Positions 1 to 9,069 of a DNA stretch of 13,386 nt are shown here, piece after piece. This DNA is from Monoraphidium neglectum (lineage: Eukaryota > Chlorophyta > Chlorophyceae > Sphaeropleales > Selenastraceae). Numbering within the stretch: the stretch's first letter is position 1; the number at the start of each line of letters is the position of its first letter. The translations under genes were made by a program, and so were the position numbers. Under the pieces are notes generated by a model. The model was not told the DNA's origin, ran no database searches, and was given only the letters and a program-made list of their open reading frames with translations. The stretch lies in the NCBI RefSeq assembly GCF_000611645.1, contig NW_014013127.1, positions 14,367 through 27,752 on the forward strand. The letters run 5' to 3'.

Positions 1-1286
1 CCGCTGCGGCGCGCGGCTGCTGCCCGCCCGCCGCCGGCCCCGCGCATGCGGCTGCGCCTCGGCGCCGCTGCCCCTGGCCTCGTCCCACCCCCTGAGCATG
101 CGCACCTGGCCCGCAGGAAGTTGCCCTGCCGCATCTCCAGCATCCCCCACTTGTGCCACGCCGCCGCGTGCGTCTCGTCCACCACGATCGCGGCGTCAAA
201 CAGCTTCCGCGCGCGAGACACGTTGCCGGTGCGGTACTCCAGGTAGCCCCATGACGCCCAGATGTAGGGGTTGGTGTTGCCTGGCGGTACGGTCGCAGTA
301 CGGTTGTGGTTTGAGGGAAGGCCGTGCGGGGCGGGGACTGGTGGTCGCTGCCGCCGCTGAGGGCCGCCCAGGCTCGCGCGGCGTCCGGGCTCTGGGCCGC
401 GGGGCGCACCGCGCCGCACGGGCCCGGCCTCTGGTGCACCCGCGCGAGGCGCCTCGCGCGCACGGCCCGCGCAGCGCCACGCGCATGCGTGCGTGTCCCT
501 TGTCACGCACCTGTATTGGCTGTGCCGTCCGCGTAGAGTTTCCGCGCCTCGTCGAAGCGTTTCTGCTGCAGCAAGATCTTTCCCAGGCTGACGTATGCGC
601 GGGGGTCAGTGGGGTCCGACTCCAAGCAGCGCCGCAGGCCGGCCTCGGAATCGCGCAGCAGGCGCCGCCGCTCGCTGCCGTCCTGCGCCAGGTTCGCCAT
701 CATGCGTGACAGGCGCGCGCGGTACTGCAGGGCGCAGGGGCGGGAGGGGCCGCGGCGGGGGGTGCGGCGCATGCAAAGTCAGGAGGGGTGGCGTTGGAGC
801 TCCGGCCCGCGACGTGATTTGTGGAAACCAACGATTCTGTGCGGTCCGTCCACTTGCGGGGGCAGCACGCATAAGTGGGTGCCACATCTTGGCACAAAAA
901 GTGTCTGGTGGCATGCATGCACTCGATCCCAGCGGCCGGCGGCTCACCAGGCGAAGGTCCGTGTTGATTTTCAACGGCTGTGCGGGGGCACGTGGCGGGG
1001 GCGGCGGCGCGTCGTCCAGCGGGTCGTCGGCCGTGTCCTCCATGCTTCCCCACGTTCTCCGAACGACAACCCGCTGCTCTGGAGCCTGTAGCTCCACCTG
1101 AGCGCGCAGTCCCAGGCTCAGGGCCGCATCAGAGGCAGAGAGGCACTTGACGTCCCGCGACCTCCGCTGCACGCGCTGCCGTCGTCCATTGCTGCTCCCG
1201 CCAAGCAGGCATGACGGCAGCCTGTGACTGCTTTGAAGAAACCCATTGCACCCCTGGCCAGCAAAGCCTCGGCAGGCGTGGTCCAT
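1..1286 (-). CDS. MBB1: HAT/TPR-repeat chloroplast RNA-binding protein, MBB1/HCF107-like (3' partial)
   Basis: Three exons join in phase on the minus strand: 1286-948, 724-511 and 280-106. Introns are 947-725 (CTG|GTGAGC...CTGCAG), 510-281 (CAG|GTGCGT...GCCAG) and one opening at 105 (CAG|GTGCGC) that runs to or near the window edge. About 243 codons are present. After a basic, Ser/Arg-rich N-terminus suited to an organelle transit peptide and a Pro-rich acidic stretch comes LRLYRARLSRMMA, then half-a-TPR units: DPTDPRAYVSLGKILLQQ, FDEARKLYADG, NPYIWASWGYLE, ARKLFDAAIVVDE and AAAWHKWGMLEMRQGNF. The order and spacing match the MBB1 (Chlamydomonas)/HCF107 (Arabidopsis) family, which binds the 5' ends of psbB/psbH-region chloroplast mRNAs and protects them. 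ATG 1286 is the first ATG in frame; a GTG lies three codons upstream. Family call is strong. The identity as true MBB1 rather than a paralogue, and the exact start, are inferred. Confidence 0.82.
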
Positions 1287-2235
1287 CTGTCGCACGCCTA
1301 GATCCGCGTCCAGCGGCGTCGCAAGTGCATCTATAAATTACCAAATTCAGATGCTTCTGCTTGCACGGCTCTGGCGCGCCCAGATCGTCCGGTGACTGGT
1401 GAGACTTGCTGGCGACACACTTTGAGGACACACAATCTGTACTGTAGACCTGGATTTTCTCGCGGCATCGTGTACGGACATAGATGCGCCCTTGCGCATT
1501 TTGACTCCAGAACTCCTCGACAGCAGTGCCCTCCCTCTAGCCGATGAGTCTAGGGCCTGGGAGGCTTGCTTGCGCCCTGCACAAATGAGTGCGTCTGGTG
1601 AGGCGTATCAAATTCGTAGGCAGCATGTGCAATATGAGAGTGCAGCGTGCTATGTCACGTCGCTTGTGGCCTTGGTCAACGCTGTCCCGCCTCAGCGCCG
1701 AGACTGCTGCTCGTCAAGGGTGGGATTGCAATCAATGTGCCCGTGGGAGATGCGCCTGGCAGACTCTTAGTGATGACACCAAAACCATACTTACAAGCTG
1801 AAGAGTCCATCCACCTTACAGATCATACAGAACAGTGCTCATACAGCACAGTGCTCAGTCGCCCAAGAGGGAGGCCTGGCATGCGGAGGCATGTCGCCTT
1901 GCGAACAGCAACGGCTGCAGTACGCCACCTATCCACCACCAACATCAGCAGGCGGGCCTGCAGTGAGCAGCGCCGCGTGCGGGAAACCATCACGCTGACT
2001 CGCAGGGGCTTGATAGGCCCCGATGCAGCACACACAGCTCAAGATCCACAGCGCCCACCACGCATCACTCCAGCGGGCAATCAGCAGCAGGCAAGTTCAG
2101 TTCAACCGGCGAGGTGTCAAAAAACTATGCACATGAGGTAAATAAACTGACTATCTGACCTGAACAAAAATGGCTGGCTGACAACCTGGACGAAACACAC
2201 GTAGTGATACAAACCCTCCGTCTGGTCAGGTGAGA
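1287..2235. promoter_or_regulatory. Intergenic region: promoter/5'UTR of the MBB1-like gene and 3'UTR of the U-box gene
   Basis: No conserved protein segment was found on either strand in these ~950 bp; the short open frames here lack recognisable motifs. Both flanking genes read leftwards, so the right part should hold the 3'UTR of the U-box gene and the left part the promoter and 5'UTR of the MBB1-like gene. Base composition is more mixed than in the exons, with A/T-richer patches around 1330-1350, 1780-1820 and 2120-2150. I see no convincing TATA box on the minus strand. Confidence 0.5.
1791..1820 (-). terminator. Candidate TGTAA poly(A) signals for the U-box gene
   Basis: The minus strand reads TGTAA twice, at 1820-1816 and 1795-1791. 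TGTAA is the usual chlorophyte poly(A) signal, normally about 10-20 nt before the cleavage site. These lie roughly 415-445 nt beyond the TAA stop of the U-box gene at 2236, a plausible 3'UTR length for this kind of alga. A five-base motif occurs by chance, so this is a candidate only. Confidence 0.4.
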
Positions 2236-5200
2236 TTAGACAGCACAGGAGCACGCCGCTGCACCGCAGCCCCCACCCGTGGCGGCGCGGCCGCGGCCCT
2301 GGCGGGCGTGGTCGCCCTCACCGTCCACGTCCCCCCCGCCACCGCCCGCCGCCGAACCGCAGGCGCTGCTGCTGCCGCCGCTGCTGCGGTGGATGCGCCC
2401 GTTGCCGGGCGGCGGCCGCGCCTCGTCGCTGGCAGCTTGGCTGGTTTGGGGGTCTTGCGCCGACCCATGGTCAGAATCCGACTCTCGCGGGTGCTCCACC
2501 GTTTGCTGCGGCCACTCGGCTTGGCCAGCAAGCGGCTGCGGCGAAGGCGGCTGCTGTGGCTCTGAGAGCGCGCGGTGCTCTTCGCGCCACTGCTCGTTGC
2601 CGTTGCCTCGACGGTCACCGGCATGGTCAGCTCGCTGCAGCCGCTGCTGCGGCTGCAAGCACGGGCGCACCTCAGCCTGGCCCTGCTGCTGCCCCGCTCC
2701 CCCGCCGTCGCCGTGCTGCTGCTGCTGCACATCCTCACCTTGCATCACCGTGGCCCCTGCCCCTGTTTCTCCTCCAAAATCTCTCTCCTGCTCATGCCGC
2801 GCCTCTGCTCGCCCGCCGACCGCCGCCTCTAGCTGCAAGGCATCAGCGCCGGCGGCTACACTATTGCAGGCCGCGTCGTCGCCCGCAGTGCCGTCGCCCG
2901 CAGCGCCGTCGCCCGCAGCGCCGTCGCCCGAGGCGCCGTCACCCGCGGCCCCCTCGGCCGGTGTGCGCGTGCGCTTTTGGCGCCGCAGGTCCTGCGTTTT
3001 GTCGCGCAGCCAGGGCTCCATCAGCACGCGCAGCGTCAGGTTGGGGCTGAGGTGGCGGCGCCGCAGCGGCGCGTGCGTGACGGGGTCGAAGCGGCTGGTC
3101 TCCAGCCACTGCACGATGGCGGTGCGCTCGTAGGTGATGCCGCTTGTCGCCTGCGTCGGCTCCCGCATGAGCGCCAGCGTGATGGGGCACCTGCGGCGCG
3201 ACGGGAGAGCGAGGGCCAACAGGTCAAGCGACGCGGGGTGGCGCAAGCTGGCGGCGCGGAACCAGCCCCCTGGCACTGCCAGGTTGGCCGCCTGGGCGCG
3301 CGTACGGCTGTGAGTGCAGCGAGGCGCCGAGGACCTTGCCGGGGCACACATGGCCCCGCCCCGCCCACCCTTCATCATCTGAGCCATGCTCGCCTGAAGG
3401 CCTCTGGCGCATCCAACACGTCATCCAGGTCCCGAGGGATGAACAGCGGCGGCGGCCAGTGCACGGGCCGGCTGGTCGGCGCCGCCGCCGCTGCCGCGCC
3501 CCCGTTGCCTCCGCCGCCGTGCCCGTCCGCGCCCTCCCGCCACCCGCCGCCGGGCGTCTGCCCGTGCCACCCTGCCCCCTGCGCGAGCGCCTGTTGCGAC
3601 GCCGCCGCCCCGGCCTCCTCGCCGGCCGCACCCGCGCCGCTGCTGCCGCCGCCGCCGCCGCGGCCGCCGCCCGCCGCCGCTCCTGCCTGCTGCGCAAGGG
3701 CTGCCAGCTGCTGCCTGTGGTGGTGCCGCCGCCGCCGCCGCCGCTCCAGGCCGCCGCGGTCTCCGCCGCCGCCGGCGCCGCCGTCCGGCAGCCACGACGA
3801 GTACACCGCCCACAGGTTGAGCAGCGGCACGACCAGGCAGCGCAGCCAGAAGAGCGCGACCAGCAGCGCGCGCGGCATGAGCGGCGCAAACATCGCCTGG
3901 AGGGCGGCGAGCACGAGGTGTACGGCCGCGGGAACCGCGTGGGACACGACAAGCTTGTCGAGCTGCTCGGCGGAGCTCAGGTCTGTGAAGCCCGCGACAT
4001 ACAACGCGTATAGCTCGGCGGCCAGCCTGAGGAAGCCTGTGGGGGTGAGGACGGAGAGGGCAGCAGGGCGAGAAGGGTGCCGGACGCGTCGGACGCGTCA
4101 AGCCGGGCGGATGACACTTGGAAGTTGCGCGGTATGCTGCTCCGCCCCAAGATCAGCGTGGGTGACGAATAGAGTGTGCCCACTGCGGATGGCGAGATCA
4201 ACACAAGCACACTGCCGGGCCGAGCACATTGCCACCTGCAGCGCCCATCGTCGGCCTGTCGGGCCTGGGCCAAGCGCGCCGCTCACCTAGCCAGGCGACG
4301 TGCACGACGAACCACGGCTCGTGGCTCGACGTCTCCACGACCTGCAGCGCCACCAGCACACCCGGCGCCACCAGCCAGCCCAACCAGAAGCGCAGCCAGT
4401 CCCAGTCCGTGCCGCCGAAAGGTGGCGACACCAGCCGGGCCACGGCGCCGGCCGTGCGCTGCTGGGGTTGGCCGCCCGCGCTAGCAGGGGCCTCTGGTGG
4501 ATTGCTGGGGTGCGGCCCAGCGCTACCCGCGCCCGCAGCAGACGCGGGCGCCACGCCGGGCTGCTGCTTGCCGTTGGTTTGGGGGTTCCCAGAGGCCGCG
4601 AGGCGCTGCACCGCCTGTTGGGTGAGGGCCAGGAACAGGAAACGATCCCAGGGCAAGTTGGACGGAGGCGTGAAGCACGGTACCCCACGTGCCGGCCAAC
4701 TGCATCCGAGTGGCAGCGATGCACGGCGCGCGTCCGGCAAGGCAGGGAGGCTTCGTCGGCCCAAGGATCCCACCTTGAGCATGAGAACCTCGGCGCGAAC
4801 GGCGCGCCATCCGCGATGGACGTCTGGCCGTGCCCCAGGTTCGTCGCCAACAGCCTCGGCGGCGCCGCCGCTGCGGCCCGGGCGCTCACCAGCCGCTGCG
4901 CCCCCCACCAGCACGCCGCGCCACTCTCCCGTCAGCCACTGCCACAGCAGCGTCAGCCGTGGCATGCACAGGAGGTTGCTGAGGTAGATGCCCCCGGCGC
5001 TGGGGTGCTCGTTGGCCAGCAGCGCTATGCTGGGCCGCCTCTCCGGCTGGACAGGCTGCTGCCCCTGCTCCTCTGCATGCTGCTGCTCCTGCTGCTGCTG
5101 CCCTTGCTGCTGTGGCTGCTCCGCAGACGGCGGCTGTGCAGGCTGCTGACCTTGGTCCCACTGCTCCTGCTCCTGACCTTCATGCAGCGGCCGCAATCGA

Positions 5201-5798
5201 GCCTGCGACGCGCACTGTTGATCGTCGGGGAGCGCCACGGCCTGCGGCTCATCAGCTGCCAAGCCCTTGTGCAAAGAAACAGATATGTTCCAATCCAGCC
5301 AGTCGCCTGCAGGCCAGCACGATTCCATGGGGGTTTGTCAACGTGGGAGCAGCCACCATGCCCCGAATCCAAGGGAAGCTTGGTGCTCGCGCTCAACACG
5401 AATGCAACTGACATTTGCGGCGCCTGCGCACCGTGCTTCCTGAGGGGCCCGAGCAAGGACCTTGCGGCGAGCGTGCCTCGGCAGTACTCTGTCCCGGCGA
5501 CGCGCTGCAGACCCGCCGGGAAAGCCAGACCGTGCCGCTGCTGCAGCTGTTGTGCGACCGCTTGGCAGGACGGCGCTGCTGTCCCCACAGTGGTCTCGGC
5601 CTCTGCTGCCGCAGACGTAGCCGCCATCGTTGAGGCCGTGGCCGCTGACGCCGAGCCGCACGGGCGGCCGCATGCCAGCAGCAGCAGGGCGAGCAGCATT
5701 GCCATACTGGCGTGCGATGCCAGGGACCTGCTCAAGCAGCAGCGTCCCAGCGGCGACGGCGTCACCAGCGACGCGGGCGCACCCAGGCCGCCCATCAT
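2236..5798 (-). CDS. Multi-pass membrane protein with C-terminal U-box (putative E3 ubiquitin ligase)
   Basis: Proposed exons: 5798-5432, 5306-4287 (open throughout, but may hide a 294-nt phase-0 intron at 4908-4615), 4036-3394 and 3190-2236, ending in TAA; 994 residues, or 896 with the optional intron removed. In order (994-residue numbering): a leader with MAMLLALLLLACG near residues 32-44; a Gln-rich stretch ~155-205; about four hydrophobic helices at ~429-446, 453-479, 494-516 and 519-545; Gly/Ala/Arg-rich linker to ~660; then the U-box ~676-740 (PEAF|RCPITLALMREP, GITYERTAIVQWL, DPVTHAPL, LTLRVLMEPWL), all typical of U-box folds that bind E2 enzymes. The tail carries pentapeptide repeats and acidic, Gln-rich low complexity. 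The exon joins at 4287/4036 and 3394/3190 are well supported because they rebuild continuous hydrophobic and U-box sequence. The first intron (5431-5307) and the leader are less certain. Substrate and compartment are unknown; no ARM, WD40 or kinase domain was seen. Confidence 0.72.
2877..2957 (-). repeat. 15-bp coding minisatellite (GDGAA-like repeats)
   Basis: About five imperfect copies of a 15-bp unit (plus-strand form GTCGCCCGCAGCGCC) lie just downstream of the U-box in the same exon. On the minus strand they encode variants of Gly-Asp-Gly-Ala-Ala, an in-frame repeat that can change copy number without breaking the frame. Confidence 0.85.
3191..3393 (-). other. GC-AG intron interrupting the U-box gene
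   Basis: The donor reads TTCAG|GCGAGC at 3394/3393 and the acceptor GCCGCAG|GTGCCC at 3191/3190. Joining AG+G restores the Arg codon of AFRCPIT, exactly the usual entry into a U-box. No GT donor is available: the upstream frame hits TGA at 3377-3375 before the first downstream GT. The 203-nt intron also contains ATG codons in frame with the U-box exon (see findings). Confidence 0.8.
3640..3790 (-). repeat. GCC/CCG trinucleotide-rich tract coding Gly/Ala/Arg linker
   Basis: Dense CCG/GCC runs on the plus strand encode Gly-, Ala- and Arg-rich low complexity on the minus strand, including a short run of Arg followed by three His. It separates the membrane helices of the U-box protein from its U-box. 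The same skew produces long meaningless open frames on the opposite strand. Confidence 0.75.
5045..5180 (-). repeat. CAG-rich low-complexity coding tract (Gln/Glu-rich)
   Basis: The minus strand is dominated by CAG and GAG codons, giving a Gln-rich stretch with scattered Glu, Pro and His in the second exon of the U-box gene. The codons are mixed, not a pure microsatellite, which fits a translated low-complexity linker. Confidence 0.75.
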
Positions 5799-6351
5799 GC
5801 CTACAGCTGCATCCTATGCCACGCCACGAACCAGGAAGACGCCTGCTTGGGGTGGCGCGCCTGCCACGGTGTGCACACAGTAGTTTCGAGGGACCGCACT
5901 GCTCCGGAGGACGAGCTGTCGAGAGCACACCCCTTCAACGGAGTCAAAATAGGTACAACGAGAGCAGCCTGACAGACGGCGCACGAAGCGTCCCGTCAAT
6001 CGGTGCAGCGAGCGGGTGTGGCCAACAGCAAGGACTCTCACAACGATGAACGGACAACACGAACGAAACGATCACAATTTTAATGTTATGATATCCGGAC
6101 GTTTGAAACCAAATTGACATTTGAAAGATCAAATCGCGATCTGCAACGCAATATACAATAACGCCAGCCGTCCCATTGCGTGATAACTCTAAAGTTTCGA
6201 TCATATCAACTAGATCGTACAAGAGTGATCGTCCAGTGAGGCAGCGCCCGCCAACCCAACGCCACCGAGGCCACCTGCGGCACAGCCCGCGAGCCGGTCG
6301 CGGCCAAGTACTCGGGTCGTGCGCCGGCCTCGACTTCATGCAGGAGTCCTC
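5799..6351. promoter_or_regulatory. Divergent intergenic spacer, probable bidirectional promoter region
   Basis: This 553-bp spacer separates the start of the minus-strand U-box gene from the start of the plus-strand polyprenol reductase gene. Its middle, about 6050-6240, is sharply A/T-rich against a GC-rich background, with tracts such as CAATTTTAATGTTATG and GCAATATACAATAACG. No conserved coding segment was seen on either strand. The composition and the divergent gene starts suggest core promoters for both genes. No specific factor site is claimed. Confidence 0.6.
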
Positions 6352-8681
6352 ATGCAGATGGAAGCGCTCATAGCGACAGGTGTGGCGGCGCTGCCGCCTC
6401 TTCTGAAGGCCTACTGGATCCTGGCCGCGGGCTCAGTGTTTGCGACACTCCTGCCAGTGCCCCTGCCCCAAGGGTTCAAGTGAGCGGTCCGCAGCGCGCC
6501 TAGCCTGGTGTACTTTTAGAAAAGCTCTCAGCTGTTGTGCACCAAGCACGGGGTGCAGCTGCTTGGGCATGGCGTTTTTGTTCGTCCAGCGCAGCCGGGC
6601 AGCGACCACCCTGCTGCCCTGCCTGTCTGCCCCCGTCGACGATCGCCGCTTTGCAGGGACGCCGTGACATTGGCGGCATGTCGTGGGAAGCTGTGGCAAA
6701 CCAAGCCTGCGGCCCTTGGCTTTCTCAAGGTACGCGCTGCTCATGCGCACTGGTCGCCGCCGGCCCCCTCCCTGCTCGCCACAACCTTGAATGTCGTGCG
6801 CCGGCGGCGGCCCACTTGGGGTGTGCGAGTTCACCTCTAAGATCTTTTTTTACACCCTTTTTTCCACCCTCCGGAAACACACGCCGCCTGCTTCTTATGG
6901 TGACCAGGACTGGGCAGTCCCTCAGGCCTGGTTTCTGCACTTCTACATTGTGGGGGCGGCCTGCAATGCGGCTGCGCTTGCAGCATTCTCCTGCAGCTGC
7001 TGCGGCGCCAGTACTGGGGCCTTGCCGCCGCTGGATCAGGCGCGCAGAGGGGGGCGTAATTTCTCGGGCAAGCAACCAATATAATGTCGTGACTAAGTTT
7101 GAGACCAATGCAGCTGATCGCGATTGCGGGAACCTGTGCCATTCAGGTTATGCACCTGCTGATTGCATGCAGGTCAACCGTTAGGTCGAGGTGTTGTGCC
7201 TCCTTGACACGCACACCCAGATTCTGACACGCGGTTGCCATTCGCCCCTGCAAATTGCCCTGCATCAGCTAGGCGCGGTCCTTGCTGGCGTTGTGCCTGT
7301 TCCAGGCCCACCTTGTTCGGCGTGCCCTGGAGACTGCATTTCTCATGCGGTACCCGCCAGACGCGCGGATGCATGGCATAGCGTACGTGTTTGGCCTCAG
7401 GTGGGTCTTGCAGTCGCCCCACGATGCATCCACTATGCATGCACATCACCGGGTCGGACAGCAGCTGTCATCATGGCAGGCGTGAAAAAAGTGGCTGTGC
7501 TGCTGATGCCCAGCACAAGCTGGAAAACTCACCGAGCCCCTCAAAACATTGTTGTCACGTCTTGTCTCTTGTGATTTGGCTTGCTCACCGCCCTCCCTTT
7601 TCTGCTGCCGCTCCACATACGCACCTATTTTCCCCAACAGTTATTATGTGGTTGCGCCCCTCTCTCTGCTGCCAGCCGAATGGATATGGTCGATCCCTGG
7701 GCTAATCCAGGCGACCTCTGTCGTCGGCATCAGCAGCAGCGGCGGCGGCCTGGCAGCCTGCACGACGGCGGCACGGGGGGCAGTCCAGCGCCTGTGGCAT
7801 CAAGGGCCTGCAGCATCGGCGCTTGCGGCAGGGGTAAGCAAGCAGTTGTCGTGGCTCTTTCTTTGTGTTGATTGGCACTGTGTCGCGCTCGCAACACAGC
7901 CTGGCCCACCTGACCAGGGGTGCGTGTGCACACGCAGTCTTTCCTATGCACCCCACCCCCCCCCCGTAATCATGCTTACAGGGTGCCTCGGTGTTCATGT
8001 TCGGCAACACCCTGCAATTTGCATCCCATCGCGCACTGGCCGGCCTCTCAGGCGGCCAGCAGCGGCGCTCCGAAAAGACGGCGTATCGCATACCGCGTGG
8101 TGAGCGCCAACTGCGCAACACTCCCCGCCCGCTGAACCTGCTTGCCCTCGCTCTTGTTGGTGTGCCACGGGTGCTTTTGCACGCAACCTGGGCGACCGCC
8201 GCACCTCGGCGAGCCTGCTGTGCGCATGTTTGCACCTGTGTGTGACGCAACCAACTTTCGCAGGGACCCTTTTTGAGTGGGTGTCATGCCCGCACTACCT
8301 GGCTGAGATCATCATCTACTGGGGCCTCGCGCTGGTGACTGGCTGCAGCATCAACACACTGCTCATGCTTGCCTGGGTGGTGAGTGCAGCCCGGCGCGTG
8401 GTCCCCTCAGGACCTGGCTGCGGGGCCCTGTGCTGGCGAGCGAGACGATGCTGCAGGGTTTTTAGGGGGCGCGGCACACATTTGTGGAACCACATTTACT
8501 TGGGTGCAGCGCCACGCATGCACAGCACGCACAGCACGCACAGCGCACTGACCCCCTTACCCACGTTGCTGTGCAGGCGGTCAATCTTGTGCTGGCAGCG
8601 GGCGCTACGCAGGCTTGGTACCACTCACGGTTCAAAGCCTACCCTGCCAAGCGGCGCGCTCTCATACCATTCGTGTATTGA
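6352..8681 (+). CDS. Polyprenol reductase (SRD5A3/DFG10 family), 8 exons
   Basis: This enzyme reduces the alpha-isoprene unit of polyprenol with NADPH on the path to dolichol, in the ER membrane. Exons: 6352-6479, 6657-6729, 6908-7039, 7273-7400, 7641-7833, 7982-8099, 8264-8379, 8577-8681 (TGA); all phases agree and give 330 residues, close to the roughly 320 of SRD5A3 proteins. Family segments appear in order: PLPQGFKDAVTLAACRGK, VPQAWFLHFYIVG, SLLALCLFQAHLVRRALE, MHGIAYVFGLSYYVVAPLSL, FGNTLQFASHR, IPRGTLFEWVSCPHYLAE and YPAKRRALIPFVY at the C-terminus. The protein is strongly hydrophobic throughout, as expected for a multi-pass reductase. The start at 6352 is preferred because the ATG at 6338 runs into a stop after 11 sense codons. 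The exon 3/4 join is the weakest: it needs a GC donor. Specificity for polyprenol rather than steroid rests on the C-terminal motifs. Confidence 0.88.
7040..7272 (+). other. Probable GC-AG intron in the polyprenol reductase gene
   Basis: The donor reads GATCAG|GCGCGC and the acceptor CAGCTAG|GCGCGG. The downstream exon must begin after the in-frame TAG at 7270-7272 and before the conserved LLALCLFQAHLVRRALE, and it is in phase 0. Exon 3 has no useful in-phase GT donor, while the GC donor at 7040 is in phase and gives the length expected for the family. An unseen small exon in between remains possible. Confidence 0.55.
8515..8548 (+). repeat. Short 9-bp tandem repeat in intron 7 of polyprenol reductase
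   Basis: Three to four copies of an ACAGCACGC-like unit lie about 30 nt before the exon 8 acceptor. They are non-coding in the gene model. Confidence 0.7.
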
Positions 8682-9069
8682 TGCGGTGAACCAGGCTAGG
8701 CAGGAGCGCGCCAATGACTCGCTAATAGTACCCGCTCTCTCTGTATGACATCAGCGGTGCGCAGGCTGAGCAAGCCAGTGTTGGAGCACATGTGCATGCT
8801 GTAGTAAATGCTGAAAGAGAGGCTGGCCGTGAGCACACATGGGCAAACCCCGCGCAGCTGGCACCGAGCTCTCACCCAGGAAGGGGAATTCCTTGAAAGG
8901 GTCACGGGGCACAGGACCCGGGGTGGCGCCGCAGCAGACATCCTGCCGCAGTGTGAACACGAAAATGCTTTAGCTTACGGTAGAGCTTGTATTCAAGCTC
9001 GTTCTCGCGGTTTTTCTGCCTCTGCCCAGTTAGATCGCAAGTCTTACAGGTTCGTGAAAACGCAGCAGC
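8682..9069 (+). promoter_or_regulatory. Intergenic region between polyprenol reductase and GNA1
   Basis: These 388 bp hold the 3'UTR of the upstream gene and the promoter/5'UTR of GNA1. No conserved coding segment was recognised. There is no exact TGTAA after the upstream stop. The closest resemblance is CTGTAGTAAATG at about 8799-8810, a weak poly(A) candidate. A/T-rich sequence around 8960-9000 may lie in the GNA1 promoter. Confidence 0.5.

Noticed and set aside
606..947. Unspliced continuation of the first MBB1-like exon
   Set aside because: The frame stays open past 948, but a canonical CTG|GTGAGC donor is there and splicing to 724 recreates the conserved LRLYRARL segment, so the continuation is intron.
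2977..4290. Long plus-strand open frame of 437 codons
   Set aside because: It runs antisense to the membrane/U-box exons, has extreme Pro/Arg/Ala low complexity and no conserved segment. It is a by-product of GC-rich codon bias.
4824..4889. 66-nt intron with GTGAGC donor in the U-box gene
   Set aside because: It is in phase but much shorter than every other intron here and has a poor acceptor context. It is left as unresolved coding or part of the 294-nt option.
4300..5883. Plus-strand open frame of 527 codons with Leu-rich runs
   Set aside because: The Leu runs are the complement of CAG codons in the Gln-rich exon on the minus strand. No family motif is present and the real coding strand is minus.
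7306..7400. Exon 4 of polyprenol reductase starting at the TTCCAG acceptor (7305)
   Set aside because: The acceptor looks good, but starting there would drop SLLALCLFQ, which fits the conserved helix just before the RR motif. The TAG acceptor at 7272 keeps it.
7549..8103. Single 184-codon protein gene
   Set aside because: It is exon 5 of polyprenol reductase read through flanking introns. The flanks lack conservation and clear splice sites exist at 7641 and 7833.
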